Assembly (NCBI GenBank): GCA_963790575.1
Contig: CAWBPD010000036.1
Location: 1-64,000, forward strand
DNA: 64,000 bases
Direction of reading: 5' to 3'
Source of the DNA: CAVTSA01 sp963790575
Lineage (GTDB): Bacteria > Chloroflexota > Dormibacteria > Dormibacterales > Dormibacteraceae
Part shown: positions 8,185 to 17,369 of the stretch, piece after piece
Layout: the number at the start of each line of letters is the position of its first letter
Position numbering within the stretch: the stretch's first letter is position 1
Notes under the pieces: generated by a model
Told to the model about the DNA's origin: nothing
The model's input: only the letters and a program-made list of their open reading frames with translations
Databases searched by the model: none
Translations under genes and position numbers: made by a program

Positions 8185-9165
8185 TCGACCCTGATACCAG
8201 GCGGCCGCACGGCACAGCGCGGCTTCGACGGAGCCCGCCCGCCAGCCGAGCTCACGGTGCGCCCGCTCCGCGCTCGCGTACCAGCGCTGACCGGACATGC
8301 GAGCGCCCTCGAGCGGAACCCGGGGCACGGCACCCAGCAGCCGCGAACGGGCGTCGTCGAACCGGCCGGCCGCCAGGACCAGCCGGTGAGGAACGCGCAG
8401 ACGCGGCGGCGGGTGGCCGCCGAGCGCGGCCAGGAACGAGAAGATCCGGCTCAGCTCCCAATCCTCTCCCGCCAGCAGGTACCGCTCCCCCGGCCGTCCC
8501 CGCTCCAGGGCCAGCACGTGTCCCCGGGCGACGTCCTCCACCGGCACCAGGTTCATCCCGCCCCGCACCGTCACGACCATCGCCCCGGTGACCGCGTCCA
8601 GGATCATGCGGCCGGTCGGCGTCGGTACGGCGTCTCCGGGTCCCACCGGGGCCGTCGGCAGGACCTCGACGGCCGGCACCCGCGCGGCCCACACCGCCCA
8701 CTCCTCCTCCACCTTGGAGTCGTGGTAGCCGAGACCCGAACCCGCGGAGCGGTGCGGAGGCGCGAAGTCATCCTCCGTAGCCGGATGCCCGTCGCGGGAG
8801 GGCCCCACCACCGCGGAGGACGACGTGACCACGGCCCGCTCCACCCCGGCCAGGTGCGCCGCCTCCAGCAGCCCGGCGGTGCCGAGGACGTTGACGCGCC
8901 GGATCAGCTGCAGATCGCGGGGAGCAAAGGAGTAGCGGGCGGCAACGTGCATCAGGTACCGGCAGCCGTCGAGCGCCGCCGTCAGCGTGCCCGCCCGCAG
9001 CAGGTCTCCCGTCACCGGCGTCAGCCCTGGCCGGGCCGGCAGGCGGTCGGGGGAGCCGCGCACCAGAGCCCGCACCGGGTAGCCGGCCTCCAGCAGCGCG
9101 TCCAGGACATGGGCGCCGATGAACCCGGTGCCCCCGGTCAGGAAAACCGGGTCCAAGACCGTCAC
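8164..9165 (-). CDS. hpnA: Hopanoid-associated NAD-dependent sugar epimerase HpnA
   Basis: A 333-residue extended short-chain dehydrogenase/epimerase. The Rossmann motif is TGGTGFIGAHV at residues 10-20. The substrate-side pattern is S-S-S-A near residue 118 and Y-x3-K in GLGYHDSKVEEEW near residue 150. HpnA proteins are dihydroflavonol-reductase-like and are found in hopanoid operons; their exact reaction is unsettled. It starts with GTG 10 bases after hpnH. The C-terminal residues RVSAVGP and the stop codon are encoded within a palindromic repeat element, so the native C-terminus appears to have been replaced or extended by repeat DNA. Confidence 0.88.
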   Translation of the reverse strand: MTVLDPVFLTGGTGFIGAHVLDALLEAGYPVRALVRGSPDRLPARPGLTPVTGDLLRAGTLTAALDGCRYLMHVAARYSFAPRDLQLIRRVNVLGTAGLLEAAHLAGVERAVVTSSSAVVGPSRDGHPATEDDFAPPHRSAGSGLGYHDSKVEEEWAVWAARVPAVEVLPTAPVGPGDAVPTPTGRMILDAVTGAMVVTVRGGMNLVPVEDVARGHVLALERGRPGERYLLAGEDWELSRIFSFLAALGGHPPPRLRVPHRLVLAAGRFDDARSRLLGAVPRVPLEGARMSGQRWYASAERAHRELGWRAGSVEAALCRAAAWYQGRVSAVGP

Positions 9166-9175
9166 TTCGCGAGGC

Positions 9176-10189
9176 TCAGTTGCGCTCGGCCACCGCCCGC
9201 ATCGCCTGCCGCAAAGAGGTCATGGTGGCCACCACCGTGGTGGGTTCGTACCCGCAGTGCGCCATGCAGTTCTCGCACTTGGGATGCCGGCCGCGGCCGT
9301 ACTTCGACCAGTCGGTGTCCTCGATGAGCTCCCTGTAGGTCTTGGCGTGCGGGGCGTCGGACATCAGGTAGCAGGGCCGCTGCCAGCCGTAGACGCCGTA
9401 GCAGGGGATGCCCCAGGCCGTGCACTGGAAGTCGACCTTGCCCTCCAGGAAGTCCAGGTAGAGCGGTGTGTGGTTCAGGCGCCAGCGCTTGCGCCCGCCG
9501 TCGGCGAACGCCTCGCGAAAGATGCTCCGGGTCCGCTCCACGCCCAGGAAGTGGTCCTGGTCGGGCGCCTTCTCGTACGCGAAGCCAGGCGCGATCTCCA
9601 TGTTGTCGACCTGCAGGTCGTCGTTCAGGAAGTCGAGCAGAGACTTGATCGACTCCGCGTTGTCGGGCCCGAAGAAGGTGCTGTTGGTGGTGACCCGGAA
9701 TCCCTTCTGTTTGGCCAGCTTGATCGCCGCCACCGCTTTGTCGAAGACGCCGTCGCGGCAGACGGACTGGTCGTGGCGCTCCCGGAGACCGTCGATGTGG
9801 ATCGACCAGGCGAAGAACGGCGACGGCTCGAAGAGATCGATCTTCTTCTCCAGCAGCAGGGCGTTGGTGCACAGGTAGACGTACTTCTTGCGCTTGACCA
9901 GTTCCTTGGCGATCAGGTGGATGTCCTTATGGACCAACGGCTCGCCGCCGGCGATGGAGACCATCGGCGCCCCGCACTCCTCGACCGCGTGGATGCACTC
10001 CTCCACCGTGAGGCGCTTCTGCAGGATGTGGTTCGGGTGCTGGATCTTGCCGCAGCCGGCGCACTCGAGATTGCACTGATAGAGCGGCTCCAGCTGCAGG
10101 ACGAGGGCGAATTTGTCGTTGCGCTTGAGGTAGCGGTTGGTGAACACGTGCTTCGCCACGGTCAAGCCCTGTCGCATCGGTACCGCCAT
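9176..10189 (-). CDS. hpnH: Adenosyl-hopene transferase HpnH (radical SAM)
   Basis: A 337-residue radical SAM enzyme that joins a 5'-deoxyadenosyl group to diploptene, giving adenosylhopane, the first step of the extended hopanoid side chain. The cluster-binding cysteines C39, C43 and C46 lie in CNLECAGCGK, and SIAGGEPLVHKDI is the SAM-binding GGE motif. The C-terminal half has a SPASM-like Cys set including CYGVYGWQRPC and CENCMAHCGYEP. The ATG giving MAVPMRQG is chosen from family homology. Codons upstream of it belong to the shadow of shc. Two bases separate it from the shc stop. Confidence 0.95.
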   Translation of the reverse strand: MAVPMRQGLTVAKHVFTNRYLKRNDKFALVLQLEPLYQCNLECAGCGKIQHPNHILQKRLTVEECIHAVEECGAPMVSIAGGEPLVHKDIHLIAKELVKRKKYVYLCTNALLLEKKIDLFEPSPFFAWSIHIDGLRERHDQSVCRDGVFDKAVAAIKLAKQKGFRVTTNSTFFGPDNAESIKSLLDFLNDDLQVDNMEIAPGFAYEKAPDQDHFLGVERTRSIFREAFADGGRKRWRLNHTPLYLDFLEGKVDFQCTAWGIPCYGVYGWQRPCYLMSDAPHAKTYRELIEDTDWSKYGRGRHPKCENCMAHCGYEPTTVVATMTSLRQAMRAVAERN

Positions 10190-10191
10190 GC

Positions 10192-12109
10192 CTAGCTCCT
10201 TGGATGTGCCATGGCCAGCGCCATGGTCGGGAAAACGTGCCGGTAGAGGTGGTAGTTGAGATAGAAGTCGCGGGGGAAGCCGGTCCCCGTGCAGTGCGGC
10301 TCGTCCCAGGTGCCATCGGACTGACGGTCCCGAAGAAAGTCGAGGCCCGCCCGCGCCGCGGGGTCGTCGCCATGGCCGGCGACCTGGAACGTGAGCACCG
10401 CCCAGGCCGTCTGCGACGGTGTGCTCTCGCCGATCCCGGCGAACGAGGGATCGACGTACGAGTGGCAGGTCTCGCCCCACCCCGCGTCGGCGTTCTGCGT
10501 CCAGCGCAGGAACGAGCAGGCCCCCTCAATCATGTCCCGTCCAGTTCTGAGCGCCGCGAGCGCCGAGGCCACGCACCAGGTGCCATAGATATAGTTGACA
10601 CCCCAACGGCCCCACCAGGAGCCATCCGGGAGCTGGGTGCGGCGCAGATAGTCGAGGCCGCCCCGGACCATCGGGTCCTCGATCCTCGCTCCCTCGCCGG
10701 CCAGCATCTCCAGGACGTGTGCGGTCACGTCCTCACTCGGCGGGTCCGTGAGAGCGCCGAAGTCGCCGAAGGGGATGCGGTAGACGAGCCGGGAGGTGTT
10801 GTCGCGGTCGAACGCCGCCCAGGCACCGTCACTGGAGCGCATGGCGCGGCACCAGTGGACGGCGCGTCCGATCGCGCGGTCGGCGCCCTCGGCCCCCGCC
10901 TCACGCAGCGCCCGGACCACGACCGCGGTGTCGTCGATGTCCGGGTACACGTCGTTCGCGAATTCAAAGGCCCAGCCGCCGCAGTCCTCCAGGTCGGCGC
11001 GGCGGACGCGCCAGTCGCCGCCGGCGGCCGCGGCGTGCGGGGAGCGGCGTCCCCAGCGCCGCCGCGCCCCCTCGCGGCGGGCGGGCGAGCGCCCGGGAAT
11101 CTGCTCCTGGAGCAGCCAGCGCACCGCGCCGGCCATCATCTCGTCCCGCGGCCCAACACCGGCCGCGCTCAGAGCCCGCAGCGCCCAGGCGGTGTCCCAG
11201 ACCGGCGACATGCACGCCTGCAGGCGCCAGCCCTGCTCGTCCTCGACCACGAAGCCCTCGAGACCGGCGAGGCCGCGGCGCAGGACCGGGTGGTCGAGCG
11301 CCATCCCCTCCAGATGGAGCGCGATCAGCGAGTACACCCAGGGGGGCTGGATACCGCCCCAGCTCCCGTCGGCCTCCTGCCGCTCCACGATCCAGTCCAC
11401 GACTCGCCCGCGGGCGCGGGCGCGCCCTGGCTGCCAGGGGAGCGCTTCATACAACTTCTGGAGCTGGTCCAGCCACCAGAAGACCCCTCCGCCAGGCAGC
11501 CGGGTCAGCTCATGCTCGGTGCCCGGGACGACCAGCTCGTCCAGGGACATGCCGAGTGGCCGGACCGGCTTGCGGCTGAGCACGATCAGCAGCGGCGCGA
11601 TGGTGCCCCGAGCCCAGCAAGAGAAGGCGTAGAGGTTGAGCGGCGCCCAGGCCGGGAGGTGGATCAGCTCCGGCGGCATGCTGGGCACACCGCGCCAGGG
11701 ATAGGCGCCGAAGAGCGCGAGCCACATCTTGGTGAAGACACGGGCCCGGACCACGCCGCCCAGCCGGTGGACCAGCCGGAGCGCGCGCGTCATGGCCTCG
11801 CTCGCCGGGTCCTGGCCGAGCACCTTGAGGGCGACGTAGGACTCGATCGTGGTGCTGAGATCGGCGGGCCCGTCGAAATACAATGCCCAGGAGCCGTCGT
11901 CACGCTGGTTCTCCAGCAGGTGACGGATCGCGCCTTCGCGGATACCCGAGGTGTCGAGCCCCAGGAACCGGCAGAGCATGACGTGCTCGGCGGTCATGGT
12001 GGCGTTGGTGCTCATCTCGCCGCACCACCAGCCGGCGCGCGTCCTGATGCTCGCGCAGCCACTGCACGGCCCGCTCCAGCGTCGCGTCCTGGGTCAGGAC
12101 CGCACTCAT
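10192..12109 (-). CDS. shc: Squalene-hopene cyclase, with an apparent frameshift near its 5' end
   Basis: The class II terpene cyclase that folds squalene into hopene at the membrane. Frame-independent evidence is strong: QW repeats (QEADGSWGG, QLPDGSWWGRWG, QNADAGWGE), the catalytic YPDIDDTA motif and the C-terminal PRDFYLNYHLYRHVFP. The start at 12109 forms an ATGA overlap with hpnE and reads MSAVLTQDATLERAVQWLREHQDA. Then the frame must shift by one base near 12031-12045, in a GCGCGC tract, to continue as GWWCGEMSTNATMTAE, exactly the family N-terminus. Without the shift only a 607-residue product from 12015 is possible. A basic insert of about 27 residues (RSPARREGARRRWGRR and following) precedes the DIDD region. 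A sequencing error or a true mutation both fit. Confidence 0.88.
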
Positions 12110-13470
12110 CCCGGAATCCCCGATTGCCGGCACTCGGCGAGTTCAGGGCGCGACGGAACCCCCGATTGCCGGCACTCGGCGAGTTCGTCTGAGCGAATCA
12201 GGGCTCGGGCTGCGGCCTGCCCGCTGCGGACGGCACCCTCCATCGTCGCCGGCCAGCCGGTGTCGGTCCAGGCGCCCGCCAGCACCAGTCCGCGCACGCC
12301 GGTCTCGGGGCCGGGCCGCCGCAAACCGGGCGTCTGGACGAAGGTGGCGGCCGGATCGCGTGTCGCCCGTCCCCGGCGCGGTCGTACCCCGCGCAGTGAG
12401 GGCAGCACCCGCGCCAGCTCGCGGTGGCAGCGCTCGACCAGCTCCTCCTCGGGCAGCCCGACCACCTCGGAGGCCGCGCTCAGCGAACAGCAGAGGTAGC
12501 CCGGGCGCTTACGGAAGACCCACTGCACCGGCGACCCGGCAAGAGCCGCGAAGTCGAGCCCCCAGGGCAGCTCCAGGCGCTCCGCCTGGTACCAGAGGTG
12601 CACGTCCACGATGGGCTGGGAGCGGATGCGTTCCAACCCGGCCACCCCAGCCTCGGACGGAAGGAGCCTTGAGGCCTGCTCGGGCGGCACCGCCAGCAGC
12701 ACGCCGTCGGCCGCCAGCTCGTCGGTGGCCGTGCGCACCGCCCGTACCGCGCCTCCTTCGACCACCACCTCCCGAGCGGGCTCGCGGAGACGCACGTCGA
12801 GTCCGGTCGCGAGCGCCTCGGCGATGCGGCCCAGCGGAACCATCGACCAGCCGATCCGGGATGCGCCCGGTGGGCCCAGGAACGCGGTCCGGAGCACGAA
12901 CAGTCCCGCCTCCGCGTCGACCTCCTCCAGGGGGGCGTTGAGGGAGGGGATGAGGAACGGGTCCCAGAACAGCGCTCGCTCGGCGGCACCCTGCCCCTGG
13001 CGCTGGAGCCACTGGGCCAGCGTCTCCCCGGGAGCTGCCGGCTGCCGGGCGGCGGTCATCGCCCGCGCCACCCGGAGCCGGCCGCCGAGCCCGAGCAGAT
13101 GGTGCGCGAGCAACGCCGGCGCCAGGTGGAGTGGCGAGGGAAGCCGTCCCGCGCGCAGCCGGACGCGGCGACCGTCGGGAGCCAGCAGCGCCACCTCGAA
13201 GCGGGCCGGGAGATGCAGGGCGTCCGCCATGCCCGCCTCCGCGACCAACCCCAACCAGGCGTCGAAGCAGCCGAGGAAGACGTGCTGGCCGTTGTCGACC
13301 TCTTCCTCCACCGTTTCGCGGGGACCCCGGCCGGCGCCGGCCACGAAGCTGGTCGCCTTGCCGCCCAGCAGGCGCGAGCGCTCGAGGACCGTGACCTCCT
13401 CGCCCGCCGCCCGCAGCGCTCGCGCCGCGGCCAGCCCGGCCAGCCCGGCGCCCACCACCACCACCCTCAT
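12106..13470 (-). CDS. hpnE: Hydroxysqualene dehydroxylase HpnE
   Basis: A 454-residue FAD-dependent amine-oxidase-fold protein. The N-terminal dinucleotide-binding motif VVVGAGLAGLAAARALRAAG begins at residue 3, followed by LLGGKATSF. A late GWPATMEGAVRSGQAAARAL is the usual FAD-contacting C-terminus. HpnE reduces hydroxysqualene made by HpnC to squalene. The start ATG overlaps the hpnD stop as ATGA, and its own stop overlaps the shc start in the same way, giving strong coupling through the set. The last 30 or so residues (two ELAECRQSG units) come from a tandem DNA repeat and are not typical of the family. Confidence 0.9.
   Translation of the reverse strand: MRVVVVGAGLAGLAAARALRAAGEEVTVLERSRLLGGKATSFVAGAGRGPRETVEEEVDNGQHVFLGCFDAWLGLVAEAGMADALHLPARFEVALLAPDGRRVRLRAGRLPSPLHLAPALLAHHLLGLGGRLRVARAMTAARQPAAPGETLAQWLQRQGQGAAERALFWDPFLIPSLNAPLEEVDAEAGLFVLRTAFLGPPGASRIGWSMVPLGRIAEALATGLDVRLREPAREVVVEGGAVRAVRTATDELAADGVLLAVPPEQASRLLPSEAGVAGLERIRSQPIVDVHLWYQAERLELPWGLDFAALAGSPVQWVFRKRPGYLCCSLSAASEVVGLPEEELVERCHRELARVLPSLRGVRPRRGRATRDPAATFVQTPGLRRPGPETGVRGLVLAGAWTDTGWPATMEGAVRSGQAAARALIRSDELAECRQSGVPSRPELAECRQSGIPG
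12112..12186. repeat. Two-copy 33-bp repeat, 42-bp period, in the hpnE 3' end
   Basis: A 33-bp segment at 12112-12144 recurs at 12154-12186 with one mismatch. Its core is GATTGCCGGCACTCGGCGAG. The 42-base period equals 14 codons, so in hpnE it encodes ELAECRQSG twice and keeps the frame. It lies beyond the conserved end of HpnE and just before the shc start. Confidence 0.85.
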
Positions 13471-14357
13471 GGGCGCAACCGGGACCGGGCCGCGATACCC
13501 AGCTTGGTCCGCGTGGAGAGCGAGACCCGCCCGACCAGGGTGGCACGGGGATCGGCGGCGATCCGGTCCAGGATGTGTTCGTAGATCCCGGCCATGGTGC
13601 GGAGGCAGGCGGCCGATTCCTTGGGCACCTGCTGGCACAGCTGGAGCCCGTCCCGGTAGAGGCTGCGCGCCCGCTCCACCTCGAACGCGACGAACGCCTC
13701 CCAGCCGTCTCCCGGGTGTGGGACCCGGGTCAGCACTTCCTGGGGAGTCAGGCCATGGCGCCGCAGCTCGTCCAGCGGCAGGTAGAGCCGGTCTCGGGCG
13801 GCGTCCTCCAGTACGTCACGGAGGATGTTGGTCAGCTGAAGAGCGAGTCCCAGGTTGTCGGCGTGACGCAGCGCCACCTCGTCGGCGGCACCGAAGATCC
13901 GCGTGCACATGCGCCCCACCGCGCCCGCCACCCGCCGGCAGTAACCGCTGAGCTCGTCCCAGGTCTCGTAGCGCGAGGTGCGGAGATCCATCTCGACCCC
14001 GTCGATGACCTCCTCCAGCTCGCTGGGCGGGATCTGGAAGCGGTCGACGGTGTCGGCCAGCACCTGCATCACGGGATCGTCGTCGTAGCGGCCGCGAAGC
14101 GCCTCCTGCAGGCGCACGCGCTGCCGTGCGATACCCTCCGCGGCAGCCGCGGGCGACGATGCGTCGTCGACCTCGTCGTCCACCTGACGCGCGAAGCTGT
14201 AGAGGGCGTAGATCGCGATCCGCTTCTGGTGCGGCAGTGACAGGAACCCGAGGTAGAAGTTCTTGGCCTCCTTCCGCGTCAATCTCGCGCAGGCGCGCTC
14301 CGCGGTCCGGCGGTCACGTTGCGCCGCCCAGCTACGCCGTGTGGACGTACTGCTCAT
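13467..14357 (-). CDS. hpnD: Presqualene diphosphate synthase HpnD
   Basis: A head-to-head prenyl synthase of about 296 residues that condenses two farnesyl diphosphates to presqualene diphosphate. The two Asp-rich motifs are FARQVDDEVDD and LTNILRDVLEDAARDRLYLP, and ARLTRKEAKNFYLGFLSLP is the family N-terminus. The start at 14357 is preferred because AAGG sits six bases upstream; ATG 14363 and an ATG at 14384 are alternatives. The 5' end overlaps the end of hpnC. It is followed by hpnE with an ATGA overlap. Confidence 0.92.
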   Translation of the reverse strand: MSSTSTRRSWAAQRDRRTAERACARLTRKEAKNFYLGFLSLPHQKRIAIYALYSFARQVDDEVDDASSPAAAAEGIARQRVRLQEALRGRYDDDPVMQVLADTVDRFQIPPSELEEVIDGVEMDLRTSRYETWDELSGYCRRVAGAVGRMCTRIFGAADEVALRHADNLGLALQLTNILRDVLEDAARDRLYLPLDELRRHGLTPQEVLTRVPHPGDGWEAFVAFEVERARSLYRDGLQLCQQVPKESAACLRTMAGIYEHILDRIAADPRATLVGRVSLSTRTKLGIAARSRLRP

Positions 14358-15175
14358 CCGCATCCTTCCCCCGAGCGGTCCCACGCCGCAGCGCTCCGCC
14401 CAACAACCGAACCTTGGTGGTCATCGACACCGTCGGACGTACCTGGTCCGTCCGGTAACCGGCTTGCTCGATCGCGTCCAGCACCGCCTCGCCGCCCGCC
14501 CGGTAGAGGGCCAGCTGGACCCGGAGCCCACCTCGCGCGGCGGTCTCCAGCCGGTGCCCCGAGCAGAGCAGCTCCCGGGCACGCCGGCAGGTTGCCTCGA
14601 TCGCCCCCCGCAGGCCGCGCTCGTCGATCTCCGCTTGCGGCAAGTACACGCGGCCCTTCTTCTTGGTCCACCGCCACGTCCTGGGCGAAGTTCGCCAGCT
14701 GCAGCCCGATGCAGACGTCGTCGGAGGCGCCGATCAGCTCCGGCCGCGCGATCCCGAACAGGTGGAGCACGATTCTTCCCACCGGGGCGGCCGAACGCCG
14801 GCAGTAGTCGAGGAGAGGGCCCCACCCGGCGTAGGCAGTCACCTCCTGGTCCTGGAGGTTGGCGTCGATCAGGTCCAGGAACGGCTCCGGGGGGAGGTCG
14901 TGGGCGGTCACCGTGCCTCGCAGCGCGACCAGGACCGGGTGGGCCGGCGTCCCTCCCGCCCACAGGCGCCGCACATCGGCCTGCCAGAGCAGCAGACGCT
15001 GACGGGCGTCCTCGCGATCCCGCGACTCGTCCCCCAGATCATCGACCGTGCGGCAGTACGCGTACACCCGGGCCAGGTCCGGCCTGAGCGCGCGCGGCAC
15101 CAACGGGCTCAGGACCCAGAAGTTCTCGTAGTGCCCACGGAGCAGGCGGCGGCAGTAGGCGTCTTGGGGGGTCAT
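14332..15175 (-). CDS. hpnC: Hydroxysqualene synthase HpnC, with an apparent frameshift
   Basis: A squalene/phytoene-synthase-fold enzyme that converts presqualene diphosphate to hydroxysqualene. The N-terminal two thirds read in one frame: FWVLSPLVPRALR, YAYCRTVDDLGDES and LQLANFAQDVAVD. The remainder, starting KKKGRVYLPQAEIDERGL, is in the next frame. The break falls in an AAGAAGAAGG tract at about 14652-14666. Joined, the protein has normal length and both Asp-rich motifs. As written, the first frame runs on into a low-complexity tail and would lose helices of the active-site cup. It starts four bases after the IDI-2 stop. A single-base sequence error is a simple explanation; a real mutation would break squalene synthesis unless HpnD and HpnE are bypassed. 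Confidence 0.85.
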
Positions 15176-15179
15176 CCGA

Positions 15180-16286
15180 TCAGCCCGGGCGCAAAGCCGT
15201 CTCGGGGCCTTCCAGCCGCGCCGTGCCGCGCAGGTCCCGGATGGACGGAGCGCCGATGCCGAACATCGCCACCCGGAGCGTGGTGGTCAGCTCGCGGGTG
15301 AGGTCCATCGCGGCCTCCGGGCCGCGGGACGCGGCGCGGAGGAAGGGGCCCGCCAGGCCTGCCAGGTCGGCCCCCAGGGCGACCGCCTTGGCCACGTCGA
15401 GCCCGTCCCGAATGCCGCCGCTGGCGATGATCAGCCCCCGGGGGGCGGTGGCGCGGGCGCCCACCAGCGCTTCCGCGGTGGGGATCCCCCAGCCGGCGAA
15501 GGCGGCCGCCACCCGCTGTCGCCACGGCTCACCCAGGCGATGACGCTCGACTTCGCTCCAGCTGGTCCCGCCGGCACCGGCCACGTCCACGCCCGACACC
15601 CCGGCGTCGAAGAGTGCGCGGACCACGTCGGGGGCCAGACCCCAGCCCACCTCTTTCGCGATCACCGGCCGTTCCAGGGCCTCGCACAGCGCCGCGATCC
15701 GACGCAGCAGGCCACCGAAGTCCGCGTCGCCCTCCGGCTGCAGCGCTTCCTGCAACGGATTCAGGTGGAGCACCAGTCCGTCCGCGCCCACCGCCTCCAC
15801 CAGCCGCCGGGCGTCGTCGGCGCCGTAGCCGCGGTTGAGCTGGACCGCGCCGAGGTTGGCCAGCAGCAGTGTGTCGGGAGCATAGCGACGGACCTGGAAC
15901 GTCTCCCGGACCTCCGGCCGCTCCAGGAGCACCCGCCCCGATCCCAGGCCGATCGGCAGCCGGGCCTCGTTGGCGGCCTCCGCCAGCGTGGCGTTGATCC
16001 GGCCCGCCTCCTCGGTGCCGCCGGTCATGCAGGAGATCAGGATCGGGGCCCCCAGGGTCCGGCCCAGCACCGTGACCTCGGTGCAGACCTCCGCCAGGTC
16101 GATCTCGGGCAGAGCGGAGTGCAGGAAGCGGTACCGCTCGAAGCCGGACGTGACGCCCTTGGCCTGGACGTCTTCGGCCAGGTTGATCCGGATGTGGTCT
16201 GCCTTCCGGGACTGGGTCCGGGGCCTCACGCCGTCGCGGACGGCCTCCGGATCAGCTGGTCCGTTCCGCGAGATAGCGCGCGACAT
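15180..16286 (-). CDS. fni: Type 2 isopentenyl-diphosphate delta-isomerase
   Basis: A protein of about 368 residues in the FMN-dependent IDI-2 family, which interconverts IPP and DMAPP and so balances substrate for the prenyl synthase just upstream. Hallmarks are RKADHIRINL, ISCMTGGTEEAGRIN, LPIGLGSGR, LHLNPLQEALQPEGD, VIAKEVGWG, GVDVAGAGGTSWS and ASGGIRDGLDVAKA, all matching flavin and substrate contacts of IDI-2. The ATG at 16286 has GGAGGAG upstream with suitable spacing and overlaps the end of the prenyl synthase by 35 bases. A GTG at 16229 is possible but poorly spaced from any ribosome-binding site. Confidence 0.93.
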   Translation of the reverse strand: MSRAISRNGPADPEAVRDGVRPRTQSRKADHIRINLAEDVQAKGVTSGFERYRFLHSALPEIDLAEVCTEVTVLGRTLGAPILISCMTGGTEEAGRINATLAEAANEARLPIGLGSGRVLLERPEVRETFQVRRYAPDTLLLANLGAVQLNRGYGADDARRLVEAVGADGLVLHLNPLQEALQPEGDADFGGLLRRIAALCEALERPVIAKEVGWGLAPDVVRALFDAGVSGVDVAGAGGTSWSEVERHRLGEPWRQRVAAAFAGWGIPTAEALVGARATAPRGLIIASGGIRDGLDVAKAVALGADLAGLAGPFLRAASRGPEAAMDLTRELTTTLRVAMFGIGAPSIRDLRGTARLEGPETALRPG

Positions 16287-17364
16287 CGCTGAGCTCCTCC
16301 ATTCGGGTCTGGTCCAGCCCGCTGCCTTCTGCCTCACGCAGCGCGCGGCCGGCGGCATCGGCGGCGGATCCGGCGGTCAGGGCGGCTCCACCCAGCCGCT
16401 CCAACAGGCGGCGGATGCGTGGCTCCTCCTCGGGGCCGCGGGTGCGGTACAGCGCCTGGAACTCATCCCGGTCGCCGGCCCCGGCACTCCCGTACGCTCG
16501 CACCACCGGGTAGGTCAGCTTTCGCCGCGTGAGGTCGTTCTCCTTCGACTTTCCGGTCAGCTCGGGATCGCCCCACACCCCCAGCCAGTCGTCGCGCAGC
16601 TGGAACGCCACCCCCAGCCGGCGGCCGGCGCGACGCAGCCCCTCCTGCGCGGCGGGGCCGGCGCCGGCCATGATCGCGCCCACCTCCAGGCTGGCGCCGA
16701 TCAAAGCACCGGTCTTGGCCTCGATCATGCGCAGGTAGGTCGGGCTCGGCGTGTCCGGCCGGCACTCATGCTGCAGATCGAGTGCCTGCCCCTCGATGAC
16801 CTCGATCTCCGCCCGCAGCAGCGCCGCCGTCGCGAGCGACCGGCGCAGGCGCTCCGAAGGCTCGGCGGCGGTTGAACCAAGCAGCGTGGCCAGCGCGGTG
16901 GCGGCGATCGCGTCCCCGGCGTTGATGGCCTGCGCCTCCCCCCACACCGACCACACGGTGGGACGGCCTCGGCGGAGGCGGTCGTGGTCCTGCACGTCGT
17001 CGTGGACCAGCGTGAAGTTGTGCACCAGCTCGACCGCGCAGGCGGCCGGAAGCGCTGTCTCCAGGCTCCCGCCAAGAGCCTCCGCGGCCCAGCACACCAG
17101 CGCCGGACGGATCCGCTTGCCGGCGGAGTGATCCGCGGCCGACCCGTCTGCCTCCATCCAGCCCAGGTGATAGGCGATCATCCGGCCCAGCAGTCCCTCG
17201 GGCAGGACGGCGGCGCGCAAAGCCTGATCGATCTCCCCGGTGCGCCGGGTGAGCGAACTTGGAAATGGTTGCGCCAACACGGGTCGCACCGCCACCTTAC
17301 CCCCTTCTTGGCGATCGTCGAGCCAGGGCCGGCTGCCGGCGCTCTCCGACGGTTGACCTGACAT
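16252..17364 (-). CDS. Polyprenyl (farnesyl/geranylgeranyl) diphosphate synthase
   Basis: A 370-residue trans-isoprenyl diphosphate synthase. The first Asp-rich motif is HNFTLVHDDVQDHDRLRRGR near residue 115, with the Arg pair that binds diphosphate. The second is FQLRDDWLGVWGD near residue 255, and GKRIRPALVCWAAEALGG is the N-terminal IPP-binding region. As the first gene directly before IDI-2 and hpnCDE, its likely product is farnesyl diphosphate for squalene. Chain length is inferred from context. The start ATG is directly preceded by an in-frame TTG. A TATAGT box five bases upstream suggests an internal, leaderless promoter. Confidence 0.9.
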   Translation of the reverse strand: MSGQPSESAGSRPWLDDRQEGGKVAVRPVLAQPFPSSLTRRTGEIDQALRAAVLPEGLLGRMIAYHLGWMEADGSAADHSAGKRIRPALVCWAAEALGGSLETALPAACAVELVHNFTLVHDDVQDHDRLRRGRPTVWSVWGEAQAINAGDAIAATALATLLGSTAAEPSERLRRSLATAALLRAEIEVIEGQALDLQHECRPDTPSPTYLRMIEAKTGALIGASLEVGAIMAGAGPAAQEGLRRAGRRLGVAFQLRDDWLGVWGDPELTGKSKENDLTRRKLTYPVVRAYGSAGAGDRDEFQALYRTRGPEEEPRIRRLLERLGGAALTAGSAADAAGRALREAEGSGLDQTRMEELSDVARYLAERTS

Positions 17365-17369
17365 CAATG

